A program made the position numbers and the translations under genes. The notes below the pieces were generated by a model that had not been told where the DNA came from, did not search any database, and worked only from the letters and a program-made list of their open reading frames with translations. DNA of 39,189 bases. Origin: Clostridiales bacterium. GTDB lineage: Bacteria > Bacillota > Clostridia > Peptostreptococcales > Natronincolaceae. Location of the stretch: contig JAAYPJ010000009.1 in the NCBI GenBank assembly GCA_012519835.1, positions 1 through 39,189 on the forward strand, in the 5' to 3' direction. Below are positions 1 through 9,202 of the stretch, in pieces (the first letter of the stretch is position 1; every line of letters begins with the position of its first letter).

Positions 1-9
1 GCAGGGTGA

Positions 10-108
10 TTATTTTTTCCGGCTGTTATTCCTATCTAAATAGGAGATAAGCGATATTAGCAATACACCAAATGCAATTATTAAATATATTGCCTCGTAT
101 GTACTCAT
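10..108 (-). CDS. Holin-like type I toxin-like small membrane peptide
   Basis: A 32-residue peptide starting MSTYEAIYLI, with one hydrophobic helix (about residues 7-24) and a charged tail ending DRNNSRKK. The MxTYEA start, single membrane helix and basic end match the short 'putative holin-like toxin' family of Firmicutes, related to TxpA/Fst-type type I toxins. An excellent GGAGGTGG ribosome site lies just upstream of the ATG. The 5' leader can form a 7-bp stem, CTACCTC with GAGGTGG (one G-U pair), that hides this site. An 8-nt GCAGGGTG at 150-157 (read on the minus strand) is the exact complement of CACCCTGC at 1-8, just after the stop. Such 5'-3' pairing and site masking are typical of type I toxin mRNAs. 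Toxicity and an antisense antitoxin RNA are inferred; no antitoxin gene was located. Confidence 0.72.
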   Translation of the reverse strand: MSTYEAIYLIIAFGVLLISLISYLDRNNSRKK

Positions 109-293
109 CGCTCCACCTCCCTTCATCCGAAGTAAAGAGGTAGCAACCACACCCTGCTTTTCCGATTACCTTATACTTATAATATCATATCCGTTAAAAT
201 TATACTAATATAATAATCTTTATCTTAATTGAGCAACAAATCAGGCGGGCAAAACCCCCCCATATGCTAGCAGCTATGTTGCAAGATTGTAAA

Positions 294-310
294 GGCGGCT
301 TATGGCCGCC
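294..310 (-). terminator. Hairpin terminator after the DUF1002 gene
   Basis: Read on the minus strand, a perfect 6-bp GGCGGC/GCCGCC stem with a 5-nt loop sits 6 nt past the stop of the DUF1002 gene. It is followed by TTTACAATCTT, a weak U tract, so termination is likely but may be incomplete. Confidence 0.6.
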
Positions 311-315
311 TGTCA

Positions 316-1188
316 TTATTTTAATCTGTTAAACAAGGAATTAAAAAAATTCTTTATCGCATCTATGATCCGCTGTAACAAGGATTTTACCTGTTCATTG
401 TCTTTTAACGTTTTATCTATTTTTTCACCGATTCCCTTTAGCTGGTTTTTTATTTCCTCCGTATTCAGATTTAACCTGTTTATTTTCTCCATCAATTTGG
501 AGATACTCTCGATTTGTTCCGCGCTTAGATTGATATCCAAACGTCCTGCTATATCTATTATTATCTTTTTTATTTCCTTTGAACCTTTCGCCCCTTTTTC
601 AATAACCTTTTCCTTGACTTCCTTTATCAACTCGGTTGCTCTTTCTTTTCCTATCTTTTCACCGAGTTCCCCTGTTTTGATAACTTCCTCATTTGCTACC
701 CTTTTCTGTTCCGTATTAATTTTCTTACCCGTGGCCTGTTCAAAGGCCTTTAATATGCCTGTAAGCGCGCCTGTTCCCGAAACTGCAAACGGTGCTGCCG
801 CAATTACTTTAGCGTCCTTAACACCTGCCGTAACCAGTGCATTTCGATACATATCTTTAGTTACCCAGGATATATTATAGGTTTCCACTTCAATCCCCGA
901 ACCTTTTTCCAGCACCTCGACATATGCGGATGATATTGTGATTTTACCTATCTGCTCTTCAGGTGCTATGCCTTCCAAGAATGCCCTCTCTTCTTCATTG
1001 TTTACTTCTATTATCTGTGTCGTTTCTTTGGACACATTGAAAAGCTTTAAAATCTGCTCTCTTTGTGCCTCATTAAGGTCCTTAGCCAAGGTCACAACTA
1101 TGGTATTATCGGCATATGCAAAAATATTGAATATAGAAATAAAAACTAGCATTATGATTATATGTTTCACTGATTTGCTTTTTATCAT
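316..1188 (-). CDS. DUF1002 family secreted protein (YpuA-like)
   Basis: A 290-residue protein with an N-terminal signal peptide (basic SKSVKH, then a hydrophobic stretch ending FAYA) and a mature part beginning DNTIVVTLAKDL. The AKDLNEAQREQILKLF segment and a later GTGALTGILKAFEQATG segment are characteristic of DUF1002, the family of Bacillus subtilis YpuA, whose function is unknown. The C-terminal third is rich in Lys/Glu helices. I chose the ATG at 1188 because GAGGTG lies 5 nt upstream; a GTG two codons earlier is also open. It lies downstream of proS in the same direction and ends at a hairpin terminator. It is probably exported and either cell-wall associated or secreted. No enzymatic role can be assigned. 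Confidence 0.85.
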   Translation of the reverse strand: MIKSKSVKHIIIMLVFISIFNIFAYADNTIVVTLAKDLNEAQREQILKLFNVSKETTQIIEVNNEEERAFLEGIAPEEQIGKITISSAYVEVLEKGSGIEVETYNISWVTKDMYRNALVTAGVKDAKVIAAAPFAVSGTGALTGILKAFEQATGKKINTEQKRVANEEVIKTGELGEKIGKERATELIKEVKEKVIEKGAKGSKEIKKIIIDIAGRLDINLSAEQIESISKLMEKINRLNLNTEEIKNQLKGIGEKIDKTLKDNEQVKSLLQRIIDAIKNFFNSLFNRLK

Positions 1189-1271
1189 TTCCACACCTCA
1201 TTTGGCTTTATTTTTTATTTTGCCACATAATGTATGTTTTATACCGTTTCACAAATCCGATTAAGCCATAA

Positions 1272-2714
1272 CTAATATGCCTTAGCCAAATACACCATAT
1301 GTTTGGCTTTCCTGTCACAAAAAGCGCATTTATCCCCTAAATTTTCTTGCTCAAATGGGATGCATCTTATGGTGACACCGGTTTTATCTTTAATGTTCTC
1401 TTCACATTCTGTTTCTCCGCACCACATAGCTTTAACAAAACCGGGTTGCATGTCCATGACCTCTTCCAGCTCATCAAAGGTTTTTATTGTATAGGTCTTT
1501 TTGTCCCTCATAACCGTGGCCTTATATAATAAATTATAATTTATATCCCGTAACAATTTTTCAACGGTTTCTTCTAAATTATCCAAGGAAACAGCTTCTT
1601 TTTCCAACTCATCCCTTCTGAACAATATGGCCTGGCCTTTTTCTATATCCCTGGGACCTATTTCTATTCTTATAGGAACACCTTTCATCTCCCATTCGTT
1701 GAATTTCCAGCCGGGAGAATAGTTTTCGCGATCATCCAACTCAACCCTGAATTTATCCTTGAGCCTGTTAAACAGTTCCTGTGCTTTATCCAATACACCC
1801 TCTTTATGAAACGCTATCGGTACTATAACCACTTGAACAGGGGCTACTCCCGGAGGCAATACCAACCCTCGGTTGTCCCCATGGGTCATTATAATTCCGC
1901 CGATCAACCTTGTAGAAACGCCCCAAGATGTATGATAAGGATGTTTGAGTTCCCCGTCCCTATCCGAATAAGTTATATCGAATGCTTTTGTAAAATGTTG
2001 CCCCAGATTGTGGGAAGTTCCGGCCTGTAATGCCTTACCGTCATGCATCAGAGCCTCCATGGTATAAGTAACATAGGCCCCGGCAAACTTTTCCCTTTCG
2101 CTTTTCTTTCCTACAATAACGGGCATTGCGAGCAGTTCTTCCGCAGTCTCCTTATAAATATCCAACATTTGCAAGGCTTCTTCCTCTGCCTCTTCATATG
2201 TCTCATGCAAGGTATGACCTTCCTGCCATAAAAACTCCGAGGTCCTTAAAAACGGTCTCGTGCTCTTTTCCCAGCGCACAACATTACACCATTGATTATA
2301 TAAAAATGGTAAATCTCTATAGGATTTTAACCATCTTGAGTACATTTCACAAATAATAGTTTCCGATGTCGGTCTGATACAGAGTCTTTCCGTCAGTTCT
2401 TCGTCTCCTCCCTGAGTAACCCAAGCCACCTCAGGCGCAAAACCTTCCACATGTTCTTCTTCCTTCTTCAAAAGGCTCTCCGGTATCAGTAGTGGAAAAT
2501 AACAATTTTTATGTCCCGTGTCCTTAAATCTCTTATCTATATATTCCTGTATGTTTTCCCAAATGGCATATCCATAGGGTTTGATAACCATGAAACCCCT
2601 GATCGGTGCGTAATCTACCAGATCGGTCTTTTTTATAACATCCGTATACCACTGTGCAAAATCCACTTCCATCGGTGTGATTTCTTCAACAAATTGTTTT
2701 TCATTTTTTGACAT
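1272..2714 (-). CDS. proS: Prolyl-tRNA synthetase, archaeal/eukaryote-like (type 3)
   Basis: Charges tRNA-Pro with proline in the cytoplasm. The 480-residue length, the lack of the bacterial editing insertion and the Tyr-terminated C-terminus (ending YLAKAY) identify the short archaeal/eukaryote-like ProS found in many Clostridia. Class II motifs are visible: [36 protein letters not shown] with a QEGHT that follows it, and the glycine-rich [14 protein letters not shown]-terminal zinc-type cluster (CGETECE and CAFCDRK) is present. The start has a good GGAAGGAGA site. It follows ispF in the same direction after a 165-bp spacer with a foldback repeat, and no T-box is visible there, so regulation by uncharged tRNA-Pro is not supported. 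Confidence 0.97.
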   Translation of the reverse strand: MSKNEKQFVEEITPMEVDFAQWYTDVIKKTDLVDYAPIRGFMVIKPYGYAIWENIQEYIDKRFKDTGHKNCYFPLLIPESLLKKEEEHVEGFAPEVAWVTQGGDEELTERLCIRPTSETIICEMYSRWLKSYRDLPFLYNQWCNVVRWEKSTRPFLRTSEFLWQEGHTLHETYEEAEEEALQMLDIYKETAEELLAMPVIVGKKSEREKFAGAYVTYTMEALMHDGKALQAGTSHNLGQHFTKAFDITYSDRDGELKHPYHTSWGVSTRLIGGIIMTHGDNRGLVLPPGVAPVQVVIVPIAFHKEGVLDKAQELFNRLKDKFRVELDDRENYSPGWKFNEWEMKGVPIRIEIGPRDIEKGQAILFRRDELEKEAVSLDNLEETVEKLLRDINYNLLYKATVMRDKKTYTIKTFDELEEVMDMQPGFVKAMWCGETECEENIKDKTGVTIRCIPFEQENLGDKCAFCDRKAKHMVYLAKAY

Positions 2715-2788
2715 ATTTATGTCTCCTTCCTAATTGATTTATGTAGCGTTATTTGACTGAAAGTATCCTGAATTATGTTATTGCCATA

Positions 2789-2839
2789 AAGGTAGGCCTC
2801 GCCTACCCGCGGGCAGACAGGGTCGTCTGCCCCTACCTT
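2789..2839. repeat. Nested foldback repeat in the ispF-proS spacer
   Basis: Outer arms AAGGTAGG (2789-2796) and CCTACCTT (2832-2839) enclose two hairpins, GGTAGGC/GCCTACC and GGGCAGAC/GTCTGCCC (2811-2818 with 2825-2832). It is GC-rich in an AT-rich spacer, consistent with a small dispersed intergenic palindrome. There is no U tract, so it is not a classic terminator. Confidence 0.75.
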
Positions 2840-2879
2840 CGATCGTCTTTTTCTGACCTCGAATAGATAGATATACAGC

Positions 2880-3359
2880 CTATCCCTGTTCCCTAATTAT
2901 ACTTACTATTGATTTAGCAGCTATTCCTTCACCTGTACCTATAAAACCCAGCCCCTCTGTGGTTGTAGCTTTGATATTTATTTTGTCAACCTCAGTATTT
3001 AAGGCCGATGCAATATTATTTCTCATCTCTTCAATATATGGCGCCATTTTGGGTTCCTGAGCAACAATAATAGCATCCAGGTTGTTGATAACATATCCCT
3101 TAGAATTTATTAAAATACCGACTTCACGTAAAAGCTCCAAGCTGTCTGCGCCTCTGTATCTTTCGTCCGTATCGGGAAAGTGCTTGCCGATATCGCCTAA
3201 AGCTGCCGCACCCAATATAGAATCCTTGATAGCGTGCAACAAAACATCCCCATCTGAATGGCCCAATAATCCCTTTTTGTAGGGAATATTCACACCGCCT
3301 ATTATCAACTTCCTGCCTTTTACCAGACTATGCACATCATATCCTATTCCTACTCTCAT
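2880..3359 (-). CDS. ispF: 2-C-methyl-D-erythritol 2,4-cyclodiphosphate synthase
   Basis: Fifth step of the MEP isoprenoid pathway: cyclises CDP-methylerythritol 2-phosphate to MEcPP with release of CMP. The 159-residue length is standard. The metal-binding GYDVHSL (Asp8 and His10) is at the N-terminus, [12 protein letters not shown] follows with the third ligand His, and IGKHFPDTD and [17 protein letters not shown] are canonical. The ATG lies 2 nt after the ispD stop, so the two are almost certainly translationally coupled. This ispD-ispF pair matches the order downstream of radA-disA-yacL in Bacillus. Confidence 0.97.
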   Translation of the reverse strand: MRVGIGYDVHSLVKGRKLIIGGVNIPYKKGLLGHSDGDVLLHAIKDSILGAAALGDIGKHFPDTDERYRGADSLELLREVGILINSKGYVINNLDAIIVAQEPKMAPYIEEMRNNIASALNTEVDKINIKATTTEGLGFIGTGEGIAAKSIVSIIREQG

Positions 3360-3361
3360 CT

Positions 3362-4057
3362 TTAGATATTCTCCCTTTTTTTTAAAATCCCTTCACCCAA
3401 TATAAGGTCTTCCGGCGTTGTAATTTTTATATTTTCATAGCTTCCTTCTACAATCCTTACGGTATGGCCCAATTTTTCAATAAGCATAGCATCATCGGTA
3501 ACCTTTGTGTTGTCAGTCTGCAACCTTTCATAAGCCTCCAAAAGCAGTTTATACCTAAAAGTTTGCGGTGTCTGCACCGCCCATAATATGTCCCTATCCG
3601 GAGTATAATCTACTTCCATATTTTTGTTACCCACTTTTATTGTGTCCTTTACACGTACGGCCACGACACATGCACCCATATCCCCTGCCGCCTTTATGCT
3701 TTTTTCTATGATGCTGTCGGTAACAAAGGGCCTTGCACCGTCATGTATTAGTACAATGTTACAATTCCCGTCTATCGCTTTCAATCCGTTATAAACGGAG
3801 TCCTGCCGCTCTGTTCCGCCTTCTACTATTTTAACAACCTTTTTAAGGTTATATTTATATATGATATCCTTTTTAGCCAAGTCTGTCTCACCTCTGCCCA
3901 CCACTAAAATTATTTCGTCTATCAGGTCCATATTTTCAAAAACCTCTATAGTGTGGGCAACTATAGGCTTGTCGGCTAAAAGTATGTATTGTTTATTATA
4001 ACCCCTTCCCATACGCTTCCCTTTGCCCGCTGCAACAATAATAGCAATGTTTTTCAA
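3362..4057 (-). CDS. ispD: 2-C-methyl-D-erythritol 4-phosphate cytidylyltransferase
   Basis: Third MEP-pathway enzyme: couples MEP to CTP giving CDP-methylerythritol. The 231-residue protein has the nucleotide-binding AAGKGKRMG at residues 9-17, followed by NKQY, the conserved IHDGARPFV, and a later AVQTPQTFR and TDDAMLIE, all diagnostic of IspD. It is separate from IspF rather than fused. It lies downstream of yacL, but a hairpin at about 4136-4172 separates them, so ispD-ispF may depend on read-through or on a weak promoter in the 4058-4135 spacer, which I could not identify. Confidence 0.97.
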   Translation of the reverse strand: MKNIAIIVAAGKGKRMGRGYNKQYILLADKPIVAHTIEVFENMDLIDEIILVVGRGETDLAKKDIIYKYNLKKVVKIVEGGTERQDSVYNGLKAIDGNCNIVLIHDGARPFVTDSIIEKSIKAAGDMGACVVAVRVKDTIKVGNKNMEVDYTPDRDILWAVQTPQTFRYKLLLEAYERLQTDNTKVTDDAMLIEKLGHTVRIVEGSYENIKITTPEDLILGEGILKKRENI

Positions 4058-4135
4058 AATTTCACCTTCTCCCTAAATAGATAATACAATAGTAAAAGAA
4101 AAATGTCACCTCCCGCAGTCGCGCAACACAAATAA

Positions 4136-4172
4136 GAAGGCCTCCCTACTATTTAGCAGGGAGACCTTTTAA
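4136..4172 (-). terminator. Hairpin terminator after yacL
   Basis: A CTCCCT/AGGGAG-centred stem flanked by AAGG and CCTTT arms, with A-rich sequence before it and T-rich sequence after it on either strand. It would stop minus-strand transcription from yacL before ispD, at least partly. Confidence 0.65.
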
Positions 4173-4252
4173 TTTAACTTATTATACCGGGGAATTACAA
4201 CTACATGCATCCTTATTAGGTATTTATAATATACCGGATAAACCTCTGTTAA

Positions 4253-5359
4253 TTATGCAGTTCTGTCTACCATTGCTTTCGGCTTTGCAAAAATCATACG
4301 GCCTGCGGCTGTTTGCAGGACGCTTGTTACTAACACATCTATGGTTTGGCCTATGTACCTCTTTCCACCTTCCACAACAATCATAGTGCCGTCGTCCAGG
4401 TAGGCTAATCCTTGGCCTGTTTCCTTTCCATCCTTCACTATCTGTACAAGCATTTCCTCCCCGGGTAATACCACAGGCTTGACAGCATTGGCCAACTCGT
4501 TGATGTTAAGCACCGGCACACCCTGAAACTCCGCCACCTTGTTTAAATTATAATCATTGGTCACAACCTTGCCGTCTAATACCTGGGCGAGTTTTAAAAG
4601 CTTGGAATCCACTTCCACAATATCCGAAAAATCCTTTTCATATATCTTTACTTCAATATCCAATTCTTTTTGAATCGTATTTAGGATATCGAGACCCCTT
4701 CTTCCACGGTTGCGTTTCAATACATCTGAAGAATCCGCTATATGCCTCAGCTCTTCCAGTACAAAACCCGGGATTATTAAAGGCCCCTCCACAAATCCTG
4801 TTCTGCAAATGTCGGCAATACGCCCATCTATAATAACACTGGTATCCAATACTTTAGCAGAACTCTGACCATCTCTTTTAGTACCACGTTCTTTGAATAT
4901 ACCTTTCTTGAAGATATCCTGTGTGCCGGACAATTCACCTGTTTTCTTTGTAGCAACTTTAATTCCGAGATAACTCATAAATATATAAATTAAAACAGAT
5001 ACAATGAACCCAAGCAATTGAAACGGCATAATGTTGGTAATTAAATTTGTAACTAAATAAGAAATTATGAGTCCGATTATTAATCCTACCGACCCCAAAA
5101 TAATGTCTATAGTAGGCACCTTAGAGAGCTCTTTTTCTATCTTGTTAACAGCCTCCCTACTTTGATTGATCAACCAAGGTGATAATATGAATAACATGAC
5201 TCCGCTCGTTAACGATGATATTATAATTCCTATCACATAGTTTCTGGGATCACCGGCAATACTGATTATATCCATTTCCTTTACAACATACATATACAAT
5301 GCGGCACCCGATACAGCACCAAAAACCGTCAAAATTCCTCGAATAATTTTATTTATCAC
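4253..5359 (-). CDS. yacL: Membrane-anchored PIN/TRAM domain protein (YacL-like)
   Basis: A 368-residue protein with four predicted membrane helices in the first about 140 residues. A cytoplasmic PIN nuclease-like domain follows ([15 protein letters not shown] with its acidic residues, then [12 protein letters not shown]), then a C-terminal TRAM domain (about 300-355, with [18 protein letters not shown]). This is the YacL family, conserved next to disA and ispD in Firmicutes; RNase or RNA-binding activity is likely from the fold but the target is unknown. I chose the GTG at 5359 because a perfect AGGAGGTGG site lies 6 nt upstream; an ATG seven codons earlier has that site inside the reading frame and is less likely. 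carD precedes it. Confidence 0.92.
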   Translation of the reverse strand: MINKIIRGILTVFGAVSGAALYMYVVKEMDIISIAGDPRNYVIGIIISSLTSGVMLFILSPWLINQSREAVNKIEKELSKVPTIDIILGSVGLIIGLIISYLVTNLITNIMPFQLLGFIVSVLIYIFMSYLGIKVATKKTGELSGTQDIFKKGIFKERGTKRDGQSSAKVLDTSVIIDGRIADICRTGFVEGPLIIPGFVLEELRHIADSSDVLKRNRGRRGLDILNTIQKELDIEVKIYEKDFSDIVEVDSKLLKLAQVLDGKVVTNDYNLNKVAEFQGVPVLNINELANAVKPVVLPGEEMLVQIVKDGKETGQGLAYLDDGTMIVVEGGKRYIGQTIDVLVTSVLQTAAGRMIFAKPKAMVDRTA

Positions 5360-5467
5360 TTTGAACCACCTCCTATCCATCCATTATGCCCAGATTTCTT
5401 ATTTTTAAAACCCCTTCCCGGGTTTCTTTATTCCAATCAGATTAGACAAAAATGTCCAGATACAATT

Positions 5468-5980
5468 TTATAAAACTGCATCTGGTACAGTTGGCCCAAT
5501 CTGTCTTAGAATAACTTCCTCGATAAGGTCTATTGCTTCTTCTTCGGATATTTCGGCCACAAGCACGATTTCGCTTATTAAAATTTGCCTTGCATTGCTC
5601 AACATCTTTCTTTCGCCTGTAGACAGACCCTTTTCCTTGTCCCTCAGCGTCAGGTTTCTTACCACCTCCGCTATTTCATAAATATCCCCGGTTTTAATCA
5701 GTTCCATATTAGCTCTATATCTGCGATTCCAATTTTTGTGCATCTTAGTTGTTTCCGAGGCTAATACGTCCAACACATTTTCAATTTCCTTAAAATCAAT
5801 GACTTTTCTAATCCCTATGTCTTCCATCTGGTCTAGGGGAATCATTACCTGCATATTGCCAATAGGCATTTTCATTATATAGTATTTTCTCTTTTCACCT
5901 AGTATTTCCCTTTCCTCGATGGATTCTATTACACCGGCACCGTGCATAGGATAGACAATTTTTTCTCCTATATTAAACAT
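5468..5980 (-). CDS. carD: CarD family transcriptional regulator
   Basis: A 170-residue CarD/CdnL-type protein that binds the RNA polymerase beta subunit through its N-terminal Tudor-like domain and stabilises open promoter complexes. The start reads MFNIGEKIVYPMHGAGVIES, the family signature, followed by MQVMIPLDQ. The C-terminal helical domain has the conserved NRRYRANMELIKTGD-like segment and LSTGERKML. The ATG at 5980 has GGAGGAG just upstream; a longer frame upstream lacks a site and overlaps the promoter. It sits between disA and yacL and has its own near-perfect promoter, so it can be transcribed apart from radA-disA. Confidence 0.95.
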   Translation of the reverse strand: MFNIGEKIVYPMHGAGVIESIEEREILGEKRKYYIMKMPIGNMQVMIPLDQMEDIGIRKVIDFKEIENVLDVLASETTKMHKNWNRRYRANMELIKTGDIYEIAEVVRNLTLRDKEKGLSTGERKMLSNARQILISEIVLVAEISEEEAIDLIEEVILRQIGPTVPDAVL

Positions 5981-6020
5981 GACTCGCTCCTCCCCAAAAT
6001 GATGAATTACTATAATATAT

Positions 6021-6049
6021 AGTATACCCCAAATATAGGAATATGTCAA
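6021..6049 (-). promoter_or_regulatory. Sigma-A promoter for carD
   Basis: On the minus strand TTGACA (6044-6049), a 17-nt spacer, then TATACT (6021-6026). The predicted start site is about 35 nt upstream of the carD ATG. Confidence 0.85.
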
Positions 6050-6262
6050 TTAAAATGAATATTTTATCACAACAGCTATTGATTGTCAAACATTTTTACA
6101 GAGCATTTTCTGTTCGTTTTTCGTTTTTAATCACTTATTTATAATTTCCTACACTCCAATCCCTATACCGGAAACCTAATGTCGGCTTGCCATCGTACTT
6201 GAACTTTCTGATGTTTTGTGCCATCTGTTCAGCAATTATCCATCTATAATTTCCGGCATTCC

Positions 6263-6290
6263 AACCTCTAACTTCTAACCTCTAACCTCC
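6263..6290. repeat. Heptamer tandem repeat, four copies
   Basis: Four contiguous 7-bp units, AACCTCT, AACTTCT, AACCTCT and AACCTCC, ending 4 bp from the disA stop codon. On the other strand the units read like TTAGAGG/TTAGAAG. The rest of the 6050-6262 spacer is AT-rich with no gene seen. Confidence 0.85.
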
Positions 6291-6293
6291 AAA

Positions 6294-7370
6294 TCATATA
6301 TGTCTATCTAAAAGCACCTGTTCTTGCAGTCTCCTCAATCCATCTTTGATTGCCCTGGCCCTGACCTCACCGATACCTTCAACATCGTCTAATTGTTCTG
6401 TAGAAGCCTTAAGTATTTTTTGAAAACTGGAGAATTCTTTTAACAAATTTTCTATTACGGCAAAAGGGAGTCGCGGTATTTTATTTAGTATCCTGTATCC
6501 CCTTGTAGACACTGTAACATCCAACGCGTTCATATTGGAACCATATCCCAATATCCTCGACATCAGGGATAAATCCAGCAGCTCCTCGGAAGATAATCCG
6601 CGTAACATTTCCTGTATCTCATCTTCCCCGGTTTCAGGGTTTACGTTATAATCCATAATCACATATTTGCCATCCTCGATGACATTGGCTACCAGCTCCT
6701 TCATCTGCATGTTTACCAATCTGCCTTCACTGCCTAATTCACAGATATATTTTTCTATTTCATGAACTATTTTTATAACCATCTCTGTTCTCTGTATTAC
6801 GGTAGCTACATCGTACACGGTAACCAAATCCTCAAATTCCAGAGCACTCAGGTTTATTGTAGCCTGATCTAATACGGATTTATATTTCTCAAGGGTTTGG
6901 ATCGCTTGATTAGCCTTAGTTAAAATCTTGTTGGTATCCTGAACAATATACTTACTATGCCCCTTATACAAAGTTATAATATGGCGTTTCTGCGAAATTG
7001 AAATGACTGCCTGCCCGGTTAACTTTGCAACCCTTTCGGCTGTCCTGTGGCGCGTCCCGGTTTCCGCCGATTGAATCGATGCATCTGTCATTATGTGGGT
7101 ATTAGCATAAAGGATCTTTTTGCAATCACTGCTTAAAATAATAGCGCCATCCATTTTGCATAACTCATAAAGGTAGGCCGGAGAAAAATCAACGTTTATG
7201 GCAAAACCGCCATCTACCATATCTTTTATCGCTTCACTATAACCTATAACTATAAGTGCTCCTGTCATTGCTTTTAATACATTCTCTAAACCCTCCCTCA
7301 GGCTCGTGCCCGGGGCTATCGTCCTGATGGCTTCAAACAATTGGGTTTCTTCGATTCGTGATCCTTTCAA
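6294..7370 (-). CDS. disA: Diadenylate cyclase / DNA integrity scanning protein DisA
   Basis: Makes the second messenger c-di-AMP from two ATP while scanning DNA for branched structures. The 358-residue protein has the DAC domain (about 10-150) with DGA at 74-76 and GTRHRTAER at 105-113, both catalytic signatures, then a helical spine and a C-terminal helix-hairpin-helix DNA-binding region (LDDVEGIGEVRARAIKDGL). The start is TTG, supported by an AAGGAGGCG site 7 nt upstream. It lies directly downstream of radA, whose product is a known negative partner of DisA in Bacillus. The radA-disA spacing is 180 bp and contains a 16-bp palindrome. Confidence 0.97.
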   Translation of the reverse strand: MKGSRIEETQLFEAIRTIAPGTSLREGLENVLKAMTGALIVIGYSEAIKDMVDGGFAINVDFSPAYLYELCKMDGAIILSSDCKKILYANTHIMTDASIQSAETGTRHRTAERVAKLTGQAVISISQKRHIITLYKGHSKYIVQDTNKILTKANQAIQTLEKYKSVLDQATINLSALEFEDLVTVYDVATVIQRTEMVIKIVHEIEKYICELGSEGRLVNMQMKELVANVIEDGKYVIMDYNVNPETGEDEIQEMLRGLSSEELLDLSLMSRILGYGSNMNALDVTVSTRGYRILNKIPRLPFAVIENLLKEFSSFQKILKASTEQLDDVEGIGEVRARAIKDGLRRLQEQVLLDRHI

Positions 7371-7457
7371 AAGTTCGCCTCCTTTATAACCTGTTAATTA
7401 CAACCGGAATTCATCTTATATTATTAACATCAATTCCAACATTACCTCAGAAGTTAT

Positions 7458-7473
7458 GGGGAATGAATTCCCC
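7458..7473. repeat. 16-bp palindrome in the radA-disA spacer
   Basis: GGGGAAT-GA-ATTCCCC, a near-perfect dyad about 85 nt upstream of disA. It may be an operator or chance; there is no U tract. Confidence 0.4.
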
Positions 7474-7550
7474 GCCACCCTTTCCCCCTAATTTACCGGA
7501 AATAAATTCTTTGCCGCTTCATCGAAGAAAATAAATTTTGTGCTATCTCA

Positions 7551-8915
7551 TCAAAAAATTAATAAATCCAGGGCCTCTTTCAGGGTATTTACTCCCCTAC
7601 ACCCCATGCTGCTTCCCCCGGGGCCGGGTTTGTTTTTCCGAGGTATAATACAATTTGTAAACCCCATCTTTTCCGCTTCCTTCATCATTTTATCCAAATG
7701 GTTGACAGGTCTTAACTCTCCTGTCAGGCTGATTTCCCCCATAGCAATCATCTCTTTCGATTGGATAGATATGCCTCGTATACTGGAATAAATAGCCATA
7801 GCAACCCCCAGATCCGCAGATGTCCCTTCCAGCTTTAATCCCCCTACCACATTGACGTAGATGTCCTTGTTCATCAAAGAAAGGCCTATTTTCTTCTCCA
7901 AAACCGCAATAATAAGGTTTAGCCTGTTTAAATCGATTCCTATGGCAGTACGCCTTGGAAAGCCTGCATTTGTCGGAGTTACCAAGGCCTGTATCTCCAC
8001 CAAAAGCGGTCTCGTTCCCTCAAATGTGGCGATTACGATAGCCCCTTCCGTTTCAGGGGTCAGTGATTCCAGAAATATGGCAGAAGGATTGCTGATTTCA
8101 ATCAGTCCTTCCTCCCTCATCTCAAACACACCTATTTCACTGGTAGTCCCAAACCGGTTTTTTAATGCCCTCAATATTCTGAATTCTTGGGTCCTGTCCC
8201 CTTCAAAATGCAATACGGTATCAACCATATGCTCCAGGACCCTAGGCCCCGCCAGTTCCCCCTGCTTTGTAACATGGGCCACTATAAACATTGGAATGTT
8301 TTTAGACTTGCCGATTCTCATCAGGTTATTGGAACATTCCTTAACCTGAGAAACGCTGCCGGGCGCAGATGATAAGTCTTCCTTAAACAAGGTCTGTATG
8401 GAATCTATGATAACAAAGACAGGTTCGTATTCTTCTATATATTTTTCGATGACATCGACATTTGTCTCCGATACTATATATAGGTTGTCCGAAAGAGAGT
8501 TTAACCTTTCACCCCTCATTTTTATCTGTTCTTCAGATTCCTCGCCGGACACATAGAGGGTTCTTCCATATTTATCCGCAACAGCGCTGCCCACCTGTAA
8601 AATCAATGTGGATTTTCCAATCCCAGGCTCTCCCGACACCAGTATCAAGGAACCTTTTACAAGCCCTCCCCCTAATACTCTATTCAACTCGCCGATCTGT
8701 GTGTCATATCTTTCATAGGCACCGGACTTGACATTTTTAATGGGTTGGGGTTTGGATTGATTGACTATTGTGGGTGACCTTTTAAATTCCACTTTGACAC
8801 CTGTCAGTTCTTCTTCCATGCTGTTCCAGCTGTCGCATCCGGGACATTTTCCCAGCCACCTGATGCTTTCATATCCACATTCTTGGCAAACAAATTTGCT
8901 CTTGATTTTCGACAT
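7551..8915 (-). CDS. radA: DNA repair ATPase RadA (Sms)
   Basis: A RecA-like, hexameric branch-migration helicase for recombination intermediates. The 454-residue protein has an N-terminal four-cysteine zinc finger (C10, C13, C24, C27), Walker A GEPGIGKST at 95-103, Walker B VFVIIDSIQT, the RadA-specific KNRFG motif near residue 255, and a C-terminal Lon-like domain (MNKDIYVNVVGGLKLEGTSAD) that in RadA acts as a scaffold. It heads the radA-disA-carD-yacL-ispD-ispF cluster. clpC, its usual upstream neighbour in Bacillus, is absent; the gene is instead divergent from an EF-G paralogue. Confidence 0.97.
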   Translation of the reverse strand: MSKIKSKFVCQECGYESIRWLGKCPGCDSWNSMEEELTGVKVEFKRSPTIVNQSKPQPIKNVKSGAYERYDTQIGELNRVLGGGLVKGSLILVSGEPGIGKSTLILQVGSAVADKYGRTLYVSGEESEEQIKMRGERLNSLSDNLYIVSETNVDVIEKYIEEYEPVFVIIDSIQTLFKEDLSSAPGSVSQVKECSNNLMRIGKSKNIPMFIVAHVTKQGELAGPRVLEHMVDTVLHFEGDRTQEFRILRALKNRFGTTSEIGVFEMREEGLIEISNPSAIFLESLTPETEGAIVIATFEGTRPLLVEIQALVTPTNAGFPRRTAIGIDLNRLNLIIAVLEKKIGLSLMNKDIYVNVVGGLKLEGTSADLGVAMAIYSSIRGISIQSKEMIAMGEISLTGELRPVNHLDKMMKEAEKMGFTNCIIPRKNKPGPGGSSMGCRGVNTLKEALDLLIF

Positions 8916-9056
8916 TTAATCACCTGCCCAACTTTCTCTATCTTTCTATTGTAACATAAAAATAGGTATATTAAACTGCCTTATTTCCAATATTATAAAT
9001 GAATTCATCGCTATGCTCAGATAATTAACGAGCGAATTTATTATTACATATAGTAA

Positions 9057-9085
9057 TTGACGAATGAATTGATGTCATATAAAAT
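9057..9085 (+). promoter_or_regulatory. Probable promoter for the EF-G paralogue
   Basis: TTGACG (9057-9062), a 17-nt spacer and TAAAAT (9080-9085), giving a leader of about 110 nt. The divergent 8916-9202 spacer otherwise contains only AT-rich sequence and short dyads. Confidence 0.6.
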
Positions 9086-9202
9086 ATCTTGTAACCAATG
9101 TAATTAAAAATACTAAAAATAAAAAAGGGTTTCTAGTGGTTGTATAGAATATTTCAACTAATAATCCAAAAATTAATTGCATAAATAGCGAGGAGGAAAG
9201 GC

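Noticed and set aside
2715-2879. Possible proline T-box before proS
   Set aside because: No AG-bulge, GGTGGTACCGCG or specifier-type loop is present; the palindromes are a repeat element.
7458-7473. GGGGAATGAATTCCCC as a LexA/SOS box for disA
   Set aside because: It does not fit the Gram-positive CGAAC-N4-GTTCG consensus; kept only as a palindrome.
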